A stretch of 6,102 bases of DNA from Chlorobiota bacterium. GTDB taxonomy: Bacteria; Bacteroidota; Bacteroidia; Flavobacteriales; Flavobacteriaceae. Of the stretch, positions 1 to 6,102 are shown piece after piece. The stretch is from positions 1 through 6,102 of the forward strand of contig JAADHG010000244.1 in assembly GCA_013151975.1 (NCBI GenBank), read 5' to 3'. Each line of letters begins with the position of its first letter. Position 1 is the first letter of the stretch. The notes beneath the pieces are model-generated. The model searched no databases and had not been told where the DNA came from. It worked only from the letters and a program-made list of their open reading frames with translations. The position numbers and the translations under genes were made by a program.

Positions 1-92
1 GTTCTTTACATCTGGTTTATCATCTAGGACAAATAAATTACCACAGACGATTGTTAGATTAATATTGTTTTATCCTTTACTTTTTTTGAATA

Positions 93-626
93 ATGAATAT
101 ACATTTTGATAATTTCAATATTACAGATTTTGATACGAGACAAAGCATTCCCTTTTTTAATTTAATTGATAATAACAGAATTCGTCTGGAAGATTTTTTT
201 GCAGGCACAGTATCTAAAACAAAAAACCTTGAAGATACAATTACTTATTGTTCAGTTATTGAACAAAGAATTAAGGATAAGAGTTATTTCCCTTTTGTTA
301 TAATTAGTAAAGAGGAAAATAAGTTTATCGGTTTAATAGATGTAAAGAATATTGATTGGAATGTTCCAAAGGCAGAAATTGGGTATTTCATTGATTCCGA
401 TTACGAAGGGAAAGGTATTATTTCAAAATCACTGGGTTATGTCATTGAGTATCTAATACAAACCTATAAATTTAAAAAATTACTTTGTAGAGTAAATAGT
501 AAAAATCAAGGAAGTATTAATGTTGCCATCAAAAACAATTTTCAATTAGAAGGTACTATCAGGAATGATTATAGAACAACAAAAAATGAGATTGTAGATT
601 TAAATTATTACGGAAGAGTTTTTTAA
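93..626 (+). CDS. GNAT-family N-acetyltransferase, RimJ/RimL-like
   Basis: The predicted 177-residue soluble protein fits the usual length of RimJ/RimL-type acetyltransferases, which move an acetyl group from acetyl-CoA to an amine, often a protein N-terminus, an amino acid or a small molecule. What supports the family is the order of elements: a strand with FIGLIDVKNID near residues 78-88, then the acetyl-CoA pyrophosphate-binding loop E105-G106-K107-G108-I109 after AEIGYFIDSDY, then the late motif starting at N135 (NSKNQGSINVAIKNNF) and a closing LEGTIRNDY segment. These follow the RimJ/RimL pattern of 'N..S..v..k.GF..EG..r'. The start is fixed tightly: an in-frame TGA lies at 87-89, two codons upstream. 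No Shine-Dalgarno site is evident. The gene looks more AT-rich than the deo genes that follow and is separated from them by 84 bases, so it need not share their operon. The substrate cannot be told from sequence. Confidence 0.88.
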   Translation: MNIHFDNFNITDFDTRQSIPFFNLIDNNRIRLEDFFAGTVSKTKNLEDTITYCSVIEQRIKDKSYFPFVIISKEENKFIGLIDVKNIDWNVPKAEIGYFIDSDYEGKGIISKSLGYVIEYLIQTYKFKKLLCRVNSKNQGSINVAIKNNFQLEGTIRNDYRTTKNEIVDLNYYGRVF

Positions 627-691
627 CAGACATTAAAAGGTTTAGTTTTACAATAGGAAGTTACTGTTTTTAGTAGATGGAAATTATTGCA

Positions 692-699
692 TAAATTTG
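692..699 (+). promoter_or_regulatory. Possible Bacteroidota-type -7 box upstream of the deo cluster
   Basis: TAAATTTG at 692-699 matches the TAnnTTTG -7 consensus described for Bacteroidota primary sigma factors. A poor -33 candidate, TTTA at 669-672 (consensus TTTG or TTG), sits 19 bases upstream. If used, transcription would start only a few bases before the ATG at 711, giving a nearly leaderless message. Short AT-rich motifs occur by chance in such DNA, so this is a tentative call resting on its position before the first deo gene. Confidence 0.35.
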
Positions 700-710
700 T
701 CGATTAGATT

Positions 711-2009
711 ATGGTTGAATTAATAATAAAAAAGAGAAACGGATTAGAGTTAAGTAAGGAAGAGTATGCATCTATTATAGATGGATTTATATCTGGAGAT
801 ATCCCTGATTATCAAATTTCAGCATTTTTAATGGCTGTATATTTTAAAGGATTAACAAGTGCTGAAACTGCAAATCTTACTGATGTTATGATGCGTTCGG
901 GAGAGCTCATCGATTTGTCAGAAATCAAAGGTATAAAAGTAGATAAGCACAGTACAGGAGGCGTAGGCGATAAAACCACTCTTGTATTGGCGCCATTAGT
1001 TGCCGCAGCAGGAGTTCCTGTAGCTAAAATGTCGGGAAGAGGACTTGGTCATACTGGCGGAACCTTAGATAAATTAGAGTCTATAAAAGGACTATCGGTT
1101 GATATGTCTAGACAAGAGTTTATAGATAAAATTAAATCACATAATATTGCTATTTGTGGTCAGAATGCAAATTTGGTTCCAGCGGATAAGAAATTGTATG
1201 CTTTACGAGATGTTACAGGAACGGTCGATAATATGTCATTAATTTCATCAAGTATCATGAGTAAAAAGCTCGCTTGTGGTGCTGATGCTATTGTAATTGA
1301 TATTAAAGTAGGTCATGGCGCTTTTATGAAAACGCTAAAAGAGGCTGAAGAACTTGCACAAACCATGATTGGGATTGGTTCTAAAATGAACCGTAAGGTG
1401 ATTGCTGTAATTACGTCTATGAGTGAACCTTTGGGATATGCTGTTGGGAATGCTTTAGAAGTACAAGAAGCTATAGATACCTTAAAAGGAAACGGACCAG
1501 AGGATTTAACAGAGCTTTGCCTAGAACTAGGGAGTCATATGTTGGTGCTTGGTCAGGTCGCAAAAAGTTATGATGAAGGTGTTGATATATTGAAAGGACT
1601 AATCAAATCTGGTAAAGCTTTTGATAAATTTGTAGAGTTTGTTGAAGCACAAGGCGGTGACATAAAAATGGTTAATCAAACCGAATTATTGCCAAATGCA
1701 AAGTTTTCTTATGCTTATAAAAGTAAGGAAGCAGGTTATATAAACGATTTAAATGCTTTAGATATTGGGTTAGCTTCCGTAAAACTGGGAGCTGGAAGAG
1801 AGACAAAGGAAAGCGCTCTTGATTACGGTGCTGGCATTATCTTAAAAAAGAAAATTGGCGATTATGTGAATAAAGAGGAGGTTTTAGCTATGCTTTATTC
1901 TAATAATGATATTACCTTTGCACGTGCTACAGAATTCATGGATTTGGCTTACCAAATGAGTCAAGAGAAGCCTCTTGAAAAACCATTGATTTTGAAAACA
2001 GTAATGTAA
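711..2009 (+). CDS. deoA: Pyrimidine-nucleoside phosphorylase / thymidine phosphorylase
   Basis: This cytosolic enzyme catalyses reversible phosphorolysis of thymidine, deoxyuridine and possibly uridine to the free base plus (deoxy)ribose-1-phosphate, the entry step for pyrimidine deoxynucleosides. Its 432 residues fit the family (about 430-440), and the sequence aligns by eye along its whole length with Bacillus Pdp. Seen motifs: an N-terminal helical domain with IPDYQISAFLMAV; the phosphate-binding DKHSTGGVGDK with K79, H80, S81; the family signature SGRGLGHTGGTLDKLE near residues 105-120; and R166, S181, K185, which match E. coli R171, S186, K190 in base binding. The C-terminal domain ends with GAGRETKE and KKKIGDYV. 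The start agrees with homologue N-termini (VELIIKKRNG); there is no clear Shine-Dalgarno site. The Bacillus-like sequence favours the broader pyrimidine specificity (Pdp) over strict thymidine use, but this is inferred; the deoA symbol reflects role and context. Confidence 0.95.
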   Translation: MVELIIKKRNGLELSKEEYASIIDGFISGDIPDYQISAFLMAVYFKGLTSAETANLTDVMMRSGELIDLSEIKGIKVDKHSTGGVGDKTTLVLAPLVAAAGVPVAKMSGRGLGHTGGTLDKLESIKGLSVDMSRQEFIDKIKSHNIAICGQNANLVPADKKLYALRDVTGTVDNMSLISSSIMSKKLACGADAIVIDIKVGHGAFMKTLKEAEELAQTMIGIGSKMNRKVIAVITSMSEPLGYAVGNALEVQEAIDTLKGNGPEDLTELCLELGSHMLVLGQVAKSYDEGVDILKGLIKSGKAFDKFVEFVEAQGGDIKMVNQTELLPNAKFSYAYKSKEAGYINDLNALDIGLASVKLGAGRETKESALDYGAGIILKKKIGDYVNKEEVLAMLYSNNDITFARATEFMDLAYQMSQEKPLEKPLILKTVM

Positions 2010-2010
2010 A

Positions 2011-2048
2011 TATCTTTTTGAATACGATATTTAAAAATCAAAAAGATA
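2011..2048 (+). repeat. Perfect 11-bp inverted repeat (16-base spacer) between deoA and deoC
   Basis: TATCTTTTTGA at 2011-2021 is the exact reverse complement of TCAAAAAGATA at 2038-2048, with a 16-base spacer. It begins one base after the deoA stop codon and ends 33 bases before the deoC start. As RNA it could form an 11-bp, A/U-rich hairpin. No run of T follows the right arm, which argues against an efficient intrinsic terminator. An mRNA-processing or stability hairpin, a weak attenuator, or an operator for a dimeric regulator are all possible. The symmetry is seen directly; function is not known. Confidence 0.6.
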
Positions 2049-2081
2049 AATTAATATAAAACTGAATAATAAAGACAAAAA

Positions 2082-3074
2082 ATGAAAGTGAATACTATGA
2101 AGTCAAATAAAAATTCCACCCAACAGTTGTTGCGTAATGATGGAATACCTTTTGATGCTAGTCTTTTTGAAGAAATTAATATCAATAGAAGCGCTGTAGA
2201 ACGGAGAGCTTCAACTTTAAGTGGGCGTAGATCCGTTAAAAAGCAATGGCAAGCCGCTTGGTTACTAAAAGCCATAAGTTGTATTGATTTAACCACTTTG
2301 GCCGGAGATGATACACCAAGTAATGTACAACGATTGTGTGCTAAAGCAAAATCGCCAGTACGTTTAGATATATTAGAAGCCATGGGAATGCAAGATGAAA
2401 ACATTCATGTAGGAGCGGTTTGCGTCTATCATAATTTTATTAAAGAAGCTGTAAAAGGATTACAAGGAAGTTCTATTCCAGTTGCTGCTGTATCAACCGG
2501 ATTTCCTGCTGGGAATATTCCACTTAAAGAACGCATCAGACAAATAGAAATATCTGTTACAGCTGGTGCTAAAGAAATAGATATTGTTGTGAGCAGGGAT
2601 TTAATAATCCAATCCGATTGGAAGACTCTTTATAACGAAGTAGCAGCTTGCAGAAAAGCTTGTGGCGATGCTCACATGAAAACAATTTTAGCTACTGGAG
2701 AAATCTCAACATATACCAAAGTAGCCAAAGCAAGTTGGGTGAGTATGATGGCAGGCTCCGATTTTATAAAAACAAGTACAGGAAAAGAACCTGTAAATGC
2801 AACACTTCCTGTAAGTCTTGTAATGATTAGAACCATTCGAGAGTATTATGAATTAACAGGTTACAAAGTTGGGTTTAAACCGGCAGGTGGCATCAGTAAG
2901 GCAAAACAAGCCGTAAACTGGTTGGTGTTAATAAAAGAAGAACTTGGTAACGATTGGCTAACTCCAGATTTATTTCGTTTTGGAGCAAGTAGCTTATTAG
3001 GAGATATAGAACGTCAGTTGGAGCATTTTGTTACAGGACGTTATTCAGCAGCATTTAGACATCCAATGGCATAA
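2082..3074 (+). CDS. deoC: Deoxyribose-phosphate aldolase, long animal-DERA-like type
   Basis: This class I aldolase cleaves 2-deoxyribose-5-phosphate to glyceraldehyde-3-phosphate and acetaldehyde through a Schiff base. At 330 residues it is much longer than Bacillus (about 220) or E. coli (259) DeoC and resembles animal DERA (about 318). It has an N-terminal extension of roughly 55 residues ending in RRSVKKQWQAAWLL, then CIDLTTLAGDD, AVCVY and FPAG. Active-site residues are visible: D167 in EIDIVV (E. coli D102), Schiff-base K230 in DFIKTSTGKE (E. coli K167) and K266 in GFKPAGGI (E. coli K201). The C-terminus, VTGRYSAAFRHPMA with Y321, also resembles DERA rather than the terminal Tyr of E. 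coli DeoC. The start may be 2082 or the ATG at 2097; the first gives a few more unconserved residues. It lies 72 bases after deoA and 11 bases before the aldehyde dehydrogenase, which implies cotranscription with the latter. Confidence 0.95.
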   Translation: MKVNTMKSNKNSTQQLLRNDGIPFDASLFEEININRSAVERRASTLSGRRSVKKQWQAAWLLKAISCIDLTTLAGDDTPSNVQRLCAKAKSPVRLDILEAMGMQDENIHVGAVCVYHNFIKEAVKGLQGSSIPVAAVSTGFPAGNIPLKERIRQIEISVTAGAKEIDIVVSRDLIIQSDWKTLYNEVAACRKACGDAHMKTILATGEISTYTKVAKASWVSMMAGSDFIKTSTGKEPVNATLPVSLVMIRTIREYYELTGYKVGFKPAGGISKAKQAVNWLVLIKEELGNDWLTPDLFRFGASSLLGDIERQLEHFVTGRYSAAFRHPMA

Positions 3075-3085
3075 AAAGTAAGAGT

Positions 3086-4399
3086 ATGAAGATTAAAGAA
3101 ATATACGAAACAATGAGTTATGGTCCTGCACCAGAAAGTGCAGAAGAAGCTATTCAATTTCTAGACAATCATAAAAGAAAATTCAATCTATTCATTAATG
3201 GAAAATGGGTAGCACCTTCTTCAAAAGAGTATTTTGACAGCATTAACCCGTCAACAAAAGAAAAACTAGCACAAATATCTGAAGCTAATGAGGCCGATGT
3301 TAATAAGGCTGTAGCAGCAGCTAAAAGAGCATTGCCAGAATGGGCTAATGTTGGCGGACACCAACGCGCAAGATACTTATATGCACTCGCACGACAAATA
3401 CAAAAACACTCGCGTTTGTTTGCTGTTTTGGAATCCTTAGATAATGGGAAGCCTATTCGTGAAACAAGAGATATCGATATACCAATAGTGATAAGACATT
3501 TTTATCATCATGCAGGTTGGGCACAATTACGAGATACTGAATTAAAGGACTATAAAGAATTAGGTGTAATTGGACAAATTATTCCTTGGAATTTTCCTTT
3601 AATGATGTTGGCTTGGAAAATTGCTCCAGCAATAGCCATGGGAAATACTATCGTATTAAAACCAGCCGAATCAACCTCATTAACTGCGTTGTTGTTTGCT
3701 GAAATTTGTGAGCAAATAGGCTTGCCAAATGGTGTGGTAAATATTATTACAGGTCACGGAAAAACAGGTGCTACTTTAGTAGAGCATAAAGATGTGAATA
3801 AAATTGCATTTACAGGTTCTACCGAAGTTGGAAAAATTATACGTAGAGCAACTGCAGGAACAGGAAAAAAACTCTCATTGGAGCTTGGTGGGAAATCGCC
3901 ATTCATTGTGTTCGAAGATGCCGATTTAGATAGCGTTGTCGAAGGTATTGTAGATGCTATTTGGTTTAATCAAGGGCAAGTATGTTGTGCAGGTTCAAGA
4001 TTGTTGGTTCAAGAAAGTATAGCTGAAAAACTATACAAAAAGATAAGAACCAGAATGGAGAGTTTACGCATTGGTAATGCGCTTGATAAAAGTATAGATA
4101 TTGGCGCTATTGTAGATAAAAGTCAACTTAAAGTAATCACAGATTTAGTACAACTTGGTGTAGATGAAGGAAGCACGCTATGCCAACCGTCTTGGGCTTG
4201 CCCTAAAGAGGGGTATTTTTATCCGCCAACAATGTTTACTGATGTATCACCTTCAGCAACCATTGCACAAGAAGAAATTTTTGGACCAGTTTTAGTTGCT
4301 ATGAGTTTTAGAACGCATAAAGAAGCGGTTAAATTGGCAAATAACACAAGGTATGGATTAGCATGTAGTGTTTGGACTGAACTGAGAACATCAATTTAG
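3086..4399 (+). CDS. Aldehyde dehydrogenase catalytic domain, truncated by the frameshift
   Basis: As it stands this frame encodes 437 residues. Residues up to E432 are authentic; L433-I437 are out-of-frame before a TAG at 4397. The catalytic set of the superfamily is complete: N169 in IIPWNFP, nucleotide-binding G244 and G249 in FTGSTEVGK, general base E266 in LELGGKSP, nucleophile C300 with neighbouring C301 in NQGQVCCAGSR, and E397 in EEIFGPV; N169 coincides with ALDH2 numbering. What is missing is the end of the domain, encoded at about 4387-4540 in the other frame, including the conserved GGYRESGFGREGG stretch and the strand that normally packs into the oligomer. A stable active enzyme from this fragment alone is therefore doubtful. 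The ATG lies 11 bases after the deoC stop, with only a weak purine stretch (AAGTAAGAG) before it. Confidence 0.85.
   Translation: MKIKEIYETMSYGPAPESAEEAIQFLDNHKRKFNLFINGKWVAPSSKEYFDSINPSTKEKLAQISEANEADVNKAVAAAKRALPEWANVGGHQRARYLYALARQIQKHSRLFAVLESLDNGKPIRETRDIDIPIVIRHFYHHAGWAQLRDTELKDYKELGVIGQIIPWNFPLMMLAWKIAPAIAMGNTIVLKPAESTSLTALLFAEICEQIGLPNGVVNIITGHGKTGATLVEHKDVNKIAFTGSTEVGKIIRRATAGTGKKLSLELGGKSPFIVFEDADLDSVVEGIVDAIWFNQGQVCCAGSRLLVQESIAEKLYKKIRTRMESLRIGNALDKSIDIGAIVDKSQLKVITDLVQLGVDEGSTLCQPSWACPKEGYFYPPTMFTDVSPSATIAQEEIFGPVLVAMSFRTHKEAVKLANNTRYGLACSVWTELRTSI
4376..4385 (+). repeat. 5-bp tandem duplication (ACTGA)x2 causing the ALDH frameshift
   Basis: The sequence reads TGG-ACTGA-ACTGA-GAAC. 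With one ACTGA removed it reads TGG ACT GAG AAC ATC AAT TTA, giving W-T-E-N-I-N-L. That joins the conserved CSVWTE of the first frame to LALDIAPQIKAG of the second with no lost or extra residue. The duplication is exactly two copies, and the period breaks on both sides. A 5-base gain explains the observed frame change precisely. It may have arisen by replication slippage, as a target-site duplication left after a transposon was lost, or as an assembly error. Confidence 0.88.
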
Positions 4400-4530
4400 C
4401 TTTAGATATTGCGCCTCAAATAAAAGCAGGTGTCGCTTGGATTAATTGTACAAACGTATTTGATGCTGCAGCTGGTTTTGGAGGATATCGCGAATCTGGA
4501 TTTGGTAGAGAAGGAGGGAAAGAAGGTCTT

Positions 4531-5478
4531 ATGGAATATGTGAAGCCTAGAATTGAAGACTCTTTTTCAGATAGTCCGGTTGTTAAACCAGTTAAAAAAG
4601 CCGATTTAAAATCTAATGGTATGCATTTACCTGAAATAGATAGAACTACCAAAATGTATATTGGTGGTAAGCAAGCACGACCTGATGGCGGTTACAGTGT
4701 GGTTATAAATGATACTAATGGTAGGTATGTTGGAGAAGTTTCAAAAGGCAACCGAAAAGACATTAGAAATGCTGTTGAAGCTGCGCATGCTAACAACAAA
4801 TGGGGAAGTATGACTGGGCATTCTAGAGCGCAAGTGTTGTATTATATAGCTGAAAATTTGGCTATTCGGAAAGATGAGTTTGCTAATAGACTAGTGCAAA
4901 TGACGAATCAAAGTCATGCTGATGCTGTACAAGAAGTCGAGTTATCTATTGAAAGAATTTATACCTATGCAGCCTTAGCCGATAAATACGACGGACATGT
5001 ACATCATACCATTCACCGTAATGTGACTTTGGCAATGCCAGAAGCTATTGGAGTTATGGGAGTTATTTGCCCTGATGAATCGCCATTGTTAGGTTTTATT
5101 TCTACAGTAATTCCAGCCATTACAATGGGTAATAATGTAATCGTTATACCTTCTGAAAAGTCACCTTTTTCAGCTACCGATTTTTATCAAATTTTAGAAA
5201 CGTCAGATGTGCCTGCAGGAACAGTTAATATTGTCACTGGTGGTAAAGATGAGTTAGCACAAGTATTAGCAAAACATGATGATGTTGATGGTATTTGGTA
5301 TTTTGGCACCAAAAAGGGATGTAAGGATATGGAATTTTTATCAGCCGATAATATGAAACGTACTTGGGTAAACTATGGTAAGTATAGAGATTGGTCAGAT
5401 AAAACTCAAGGAGAAGGACAAATTTTCCTAAGACATGCTAGCCAAATTAAAAATATTTGGATTCCTTATGGCGCTTAA
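4531..5478 (+). CDS. C-terminal part of the ALDH16-type protein (pseudo-ALDH domain)
   Basis: This 315-residue frame is the downstream remainder of the broken gene; its first Met (residue 481 of the repaired protein) lies inside conserved ALDH sequence (GLMEYVKPR), so it is not a natural N-terminus. A linker of about 40 residues leads to the second domain, which begins at MYIGGKQARP. That domain keeps a Rossmann-like half, with GVMGVICPDESP, PAITMGNNVIVIPSE and VPAGTVNIVTGG. The PWNFP motif has become PDESP, so the transition-state Asn is lost, and the segments that would hold the ELGGK base and the catalytic Cys are absent. It then runs to the ALDH16-like tail. Such a domain is expected to be structural, not catalytic. 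A purine run (AGGAGG, 4512-4517) 13 bases upstream of this ATG might allow some internal initiation, but it is probably just codons for conserved E-G-G residues. Confidence 0.8.
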   Translation: MEYVKPRIEDSFSDSPVVKPVKKADLKSNGMHLPEIDRTTKMYIGGKQARPDGGYSVVINDTNGRYVGEVSKGNRKDIRNAVEAAHANNKWGSMTGHSRAQVLYYIAENLAIRKDEFANRLVQMTNQSHADAVQEVELSIERIYTYAALADKYDGHVHHTIHRNVTLAMPEAIGVMGVICPDESPLLGFISTVIPAITMGNNVIVIPSEKSPFSATDFYQILETSDVPAGTVNIVTGGKDELAQVLAKHDDVDGIWYFGTKKGCKDMEFLSADNMKRTWVNYGKYRDWSDKTQGEGQIFLRHASQIKNIWIPYGA

Positions 5479-5519
5479 TTTATAGTTAATAATTTTCATT
5501 CCATTTAAAAAGTATATAT

Positions 5520-6102
5520 ATGAGTAGTTTACATTTAGAAGCTAAAGTTGGAGATATTGCAGAAACGGTATTATTACCTGGAGATCCATTACGAGCAAAA
5601 CACGTAGCAGAGACCATGCTTGATGACGCGGTTTGCTATAATAATGTTAGAGGAATGTTAGGTTTTACAGGGTATTACAATGGCAATAGAGTCTCCATCC
5701 AAGGTACTGGAATGGGCATGGGAAGTACTTCCATTTATGTAAACGAACTTATAAACACCTATAAAGTAAAAAACCTAATTAGAGTAGGTACTTGTGGTAG
5801 TATTCAAGAGAATATAAATTTAGGGCAAGTGTTGTTAGCTATGAGTGCTTCAGGCGATTCCGATGCTAACAATCTTTATTTTAAAGGTATGCATTATGCG
5901 GCTACAGCCGATTTTGATTTATTGATGAAAGCTTATCAGGTTGCAGAACGACTTAATATAAAGACATATCGAGGCTCCGTTTTTAGCACTAATACGTTTT
6001 ACGATGATACGCCAAACCGCTGGGAAATATGGCAAAAGCATGGTATCCTAGGTGTTGAAATGGAAACACAAATATTATTCACCTTAGCCAAACGTTTTGG
6101 AG
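5520..6102 (+). CDS. deoD: Purine nucleoside phosphorylase, DeoD type (3' end cut by window)
   Basis: The gene starts 41 bases after the aldehyde dehydrogenase stop and runs off the window, with 194 of an expected roughly 235-240 codons present. The enzyme is a cytosolic hexamer that phosphorolyses purine (deoxy)ribonucleosides to base and (deoxy)ribose-1-phosphate. The sequence aligns with E. coli DeoD one residue out of step: H5, G21 and R25 in LPGDPLRAKH, R44 in NNVRGMLGF, R88 and T91 in IRVGTCGS (E. coli has Ser at this spot; Thr is common in relatives), and the ribose-binding E180-M181-E182 in GVEMETQ. The catalytic Asp (E. coli D204) lies beyond the window. The start ATG matches homologue N-termini (SSLHLEAKVGDIAETVLLPGDP). 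There is no strong Shine-Dalgarno site; the leader is AT-rich. It completes the deo cluster by feeding purine-derived deoxyribose-1-phosphate into the same pathway. Confidence 0.95.
   Translation, partial: MSSLHLEAKVGDIAETVLLPGDPLRAKHVAETMLDDAVCYNNVRGMLGFTGYYNGNRVSIQGTGMGMGSTSIYVNELINTYKVKNLIRVGTCGSIQENINLGQVLLAMSASGDSDANNLYFKGMHYAATADFDLLMKAYQVAERLNIKTYRGSVFSTNTFYDDTPNRWEIWQKHGILGVEMETQILFTLAKRFG

Larger units (their letters stand above)
3086..5478 (+). pseudogene. Two-domain ALDH16-type aldehyde dehydrogenase, interrupted by a frameshift
   Basis: Two open frames together make one gene. The first (3086-4399) ends early; the rest of the same conserved protein continues in another frame from about 4384. 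Removing one copy of a 5-base tandem duplication at 4376-4385 gives a continuous 795-residue protein. Domain 1 (about 35-490) is a full NAD(P)-dependent aldehyde dehydrogenase. Domain 2 (about 522-795) is a shortened, degenerate ALDH domain without a catalytic Cys, ending in a conserved tail (WVNYGKYRDW, QGEGQIFLRHASQIKNIWIPYG). This catalytic-plus-pseudodomain layout is that of bacterial ALDH16. Its place just after deoC suggests that it oxidises the acetaldehyde released there to acetate; that substrate is inferred. Both halves keep high-quality family sequence with no other stop or frameshift, so the lesion is recent, strain-specific, or a sequence error. If real, the enzyme is probably inactive, because domain 1 loses its last roughly 50 residues. 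Confidence 0.88.

Noticed and set aside
60..67. TAATATTG as a -7 box for the acetyltransferase gene
   Set aside because: One mismatch to TAnnTTTG and no -33 partner at the right spacing; the 1-92 stretch otherwise shows nothing recognisable.
627..668. Terminator after the acetyltransferase gene (TAAAA...TTTTA)
   Set aside because: Only about five A/T pairs with no GC stem and no T-tract; not distinguishable from chance in AT-rich DNA.
2051..2404. 117-residue open frame on the minus strand
   Set aside because: It lies opposite the start of deoC, whose sequence is strongly family-like; the minus-strand product resembles nothing I recognise and is a shadow.
2648..2830. 60-residue open frame on the plus strand inside deoC
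   Set aside because: It covers the catalytic lysine region of deoC in another frame; low-complexity product with no recognisable motif.
4376..4400. Programmed ribosomal frameshift in the aldehyde dehydrogenase
   Set aside because: No slippery heptamer is present, and the offset is exactly accounted for by an extra copy of a 5-base unit, including restoration of the conserved residues.
4416..4652. 78-residue open frame on the minus strand
   Set aside because: It is opposite conserved aldehyde dehydrogenase codons and is explained by them.
5479..5519. Separate promoter or terminator between the aldehyde dehydrogenase and deoD
   Set aside because: The 41-base gap is plain AT-rich sequence with no convincing stem-loop or complete promoter motif.

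Overview
The window is AT-rich DNA whose protein sequences and gene order look like a member of the Bacteroidota, most likely Flavobacteriaceae. This is judged from codon bias toward A/T, weak or absent Shine-Dalgarno sites, and one upstream match to the TAnnTTTG type of -7 promoter box. All genes lie on the plus strand. No RNA gene, insertion sequence or CRISPR array was found.

Layout: 1-92 is a short AT-rich leader with no recognisable gene. 93-626 encodes a GNAT-family (RimJ/RimL-like) N-acetyltransferase. After an 84-base gap holding a possible promoter comes a deoxynucleoside-catabolism (deo) cluster. It contains a pyrimidine-nucleoside/thymidine phosphorylase (711-2009), a deoxyribose-phosphate aldolase of the long, animal-DERA-like type (2082-3074), a two-domain ALDH16-type aldehyde dehydrogenase (3086-5478), and the 5' part of a DeoD-type purine nucleoside phosphorylase (from 5520, running off the window end).

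The genes form a logical pathway. The two phosphorylases split pyrimidine and purine deoxynucleosides into base plus deoxyribose-1-phosphate. After isomerisation to the 5-phosphate (phosphopentomutase, not in this window), the aldolase yields glyceraldehyde-3-phosphate and acetaldehyde. The aldehyde dehydrogenase between aldolase and DeoD is well placed to oxidise the acetaldehyde to acetate.

The most notable observation is that the aldehyde dehydrogenase gene is broken in this sequence by an exact 5-base tandem duplication (ACTGA ACTGA, 4376-4385). Removing one copy restores a continuous 795-residue protein with an intact catalytic domain followed by a shortened, Cys-less pseudo-ALDH domain. 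Also of interest are a perfect 11-bp inverted repeat between the first two deo genes and the pairing of two animal-like families (DERA and ALDH16) in one bacterial operon. I see no wholly new system here: it is a recognisable catabolic operon with one lesion and one under-studied enzyme.
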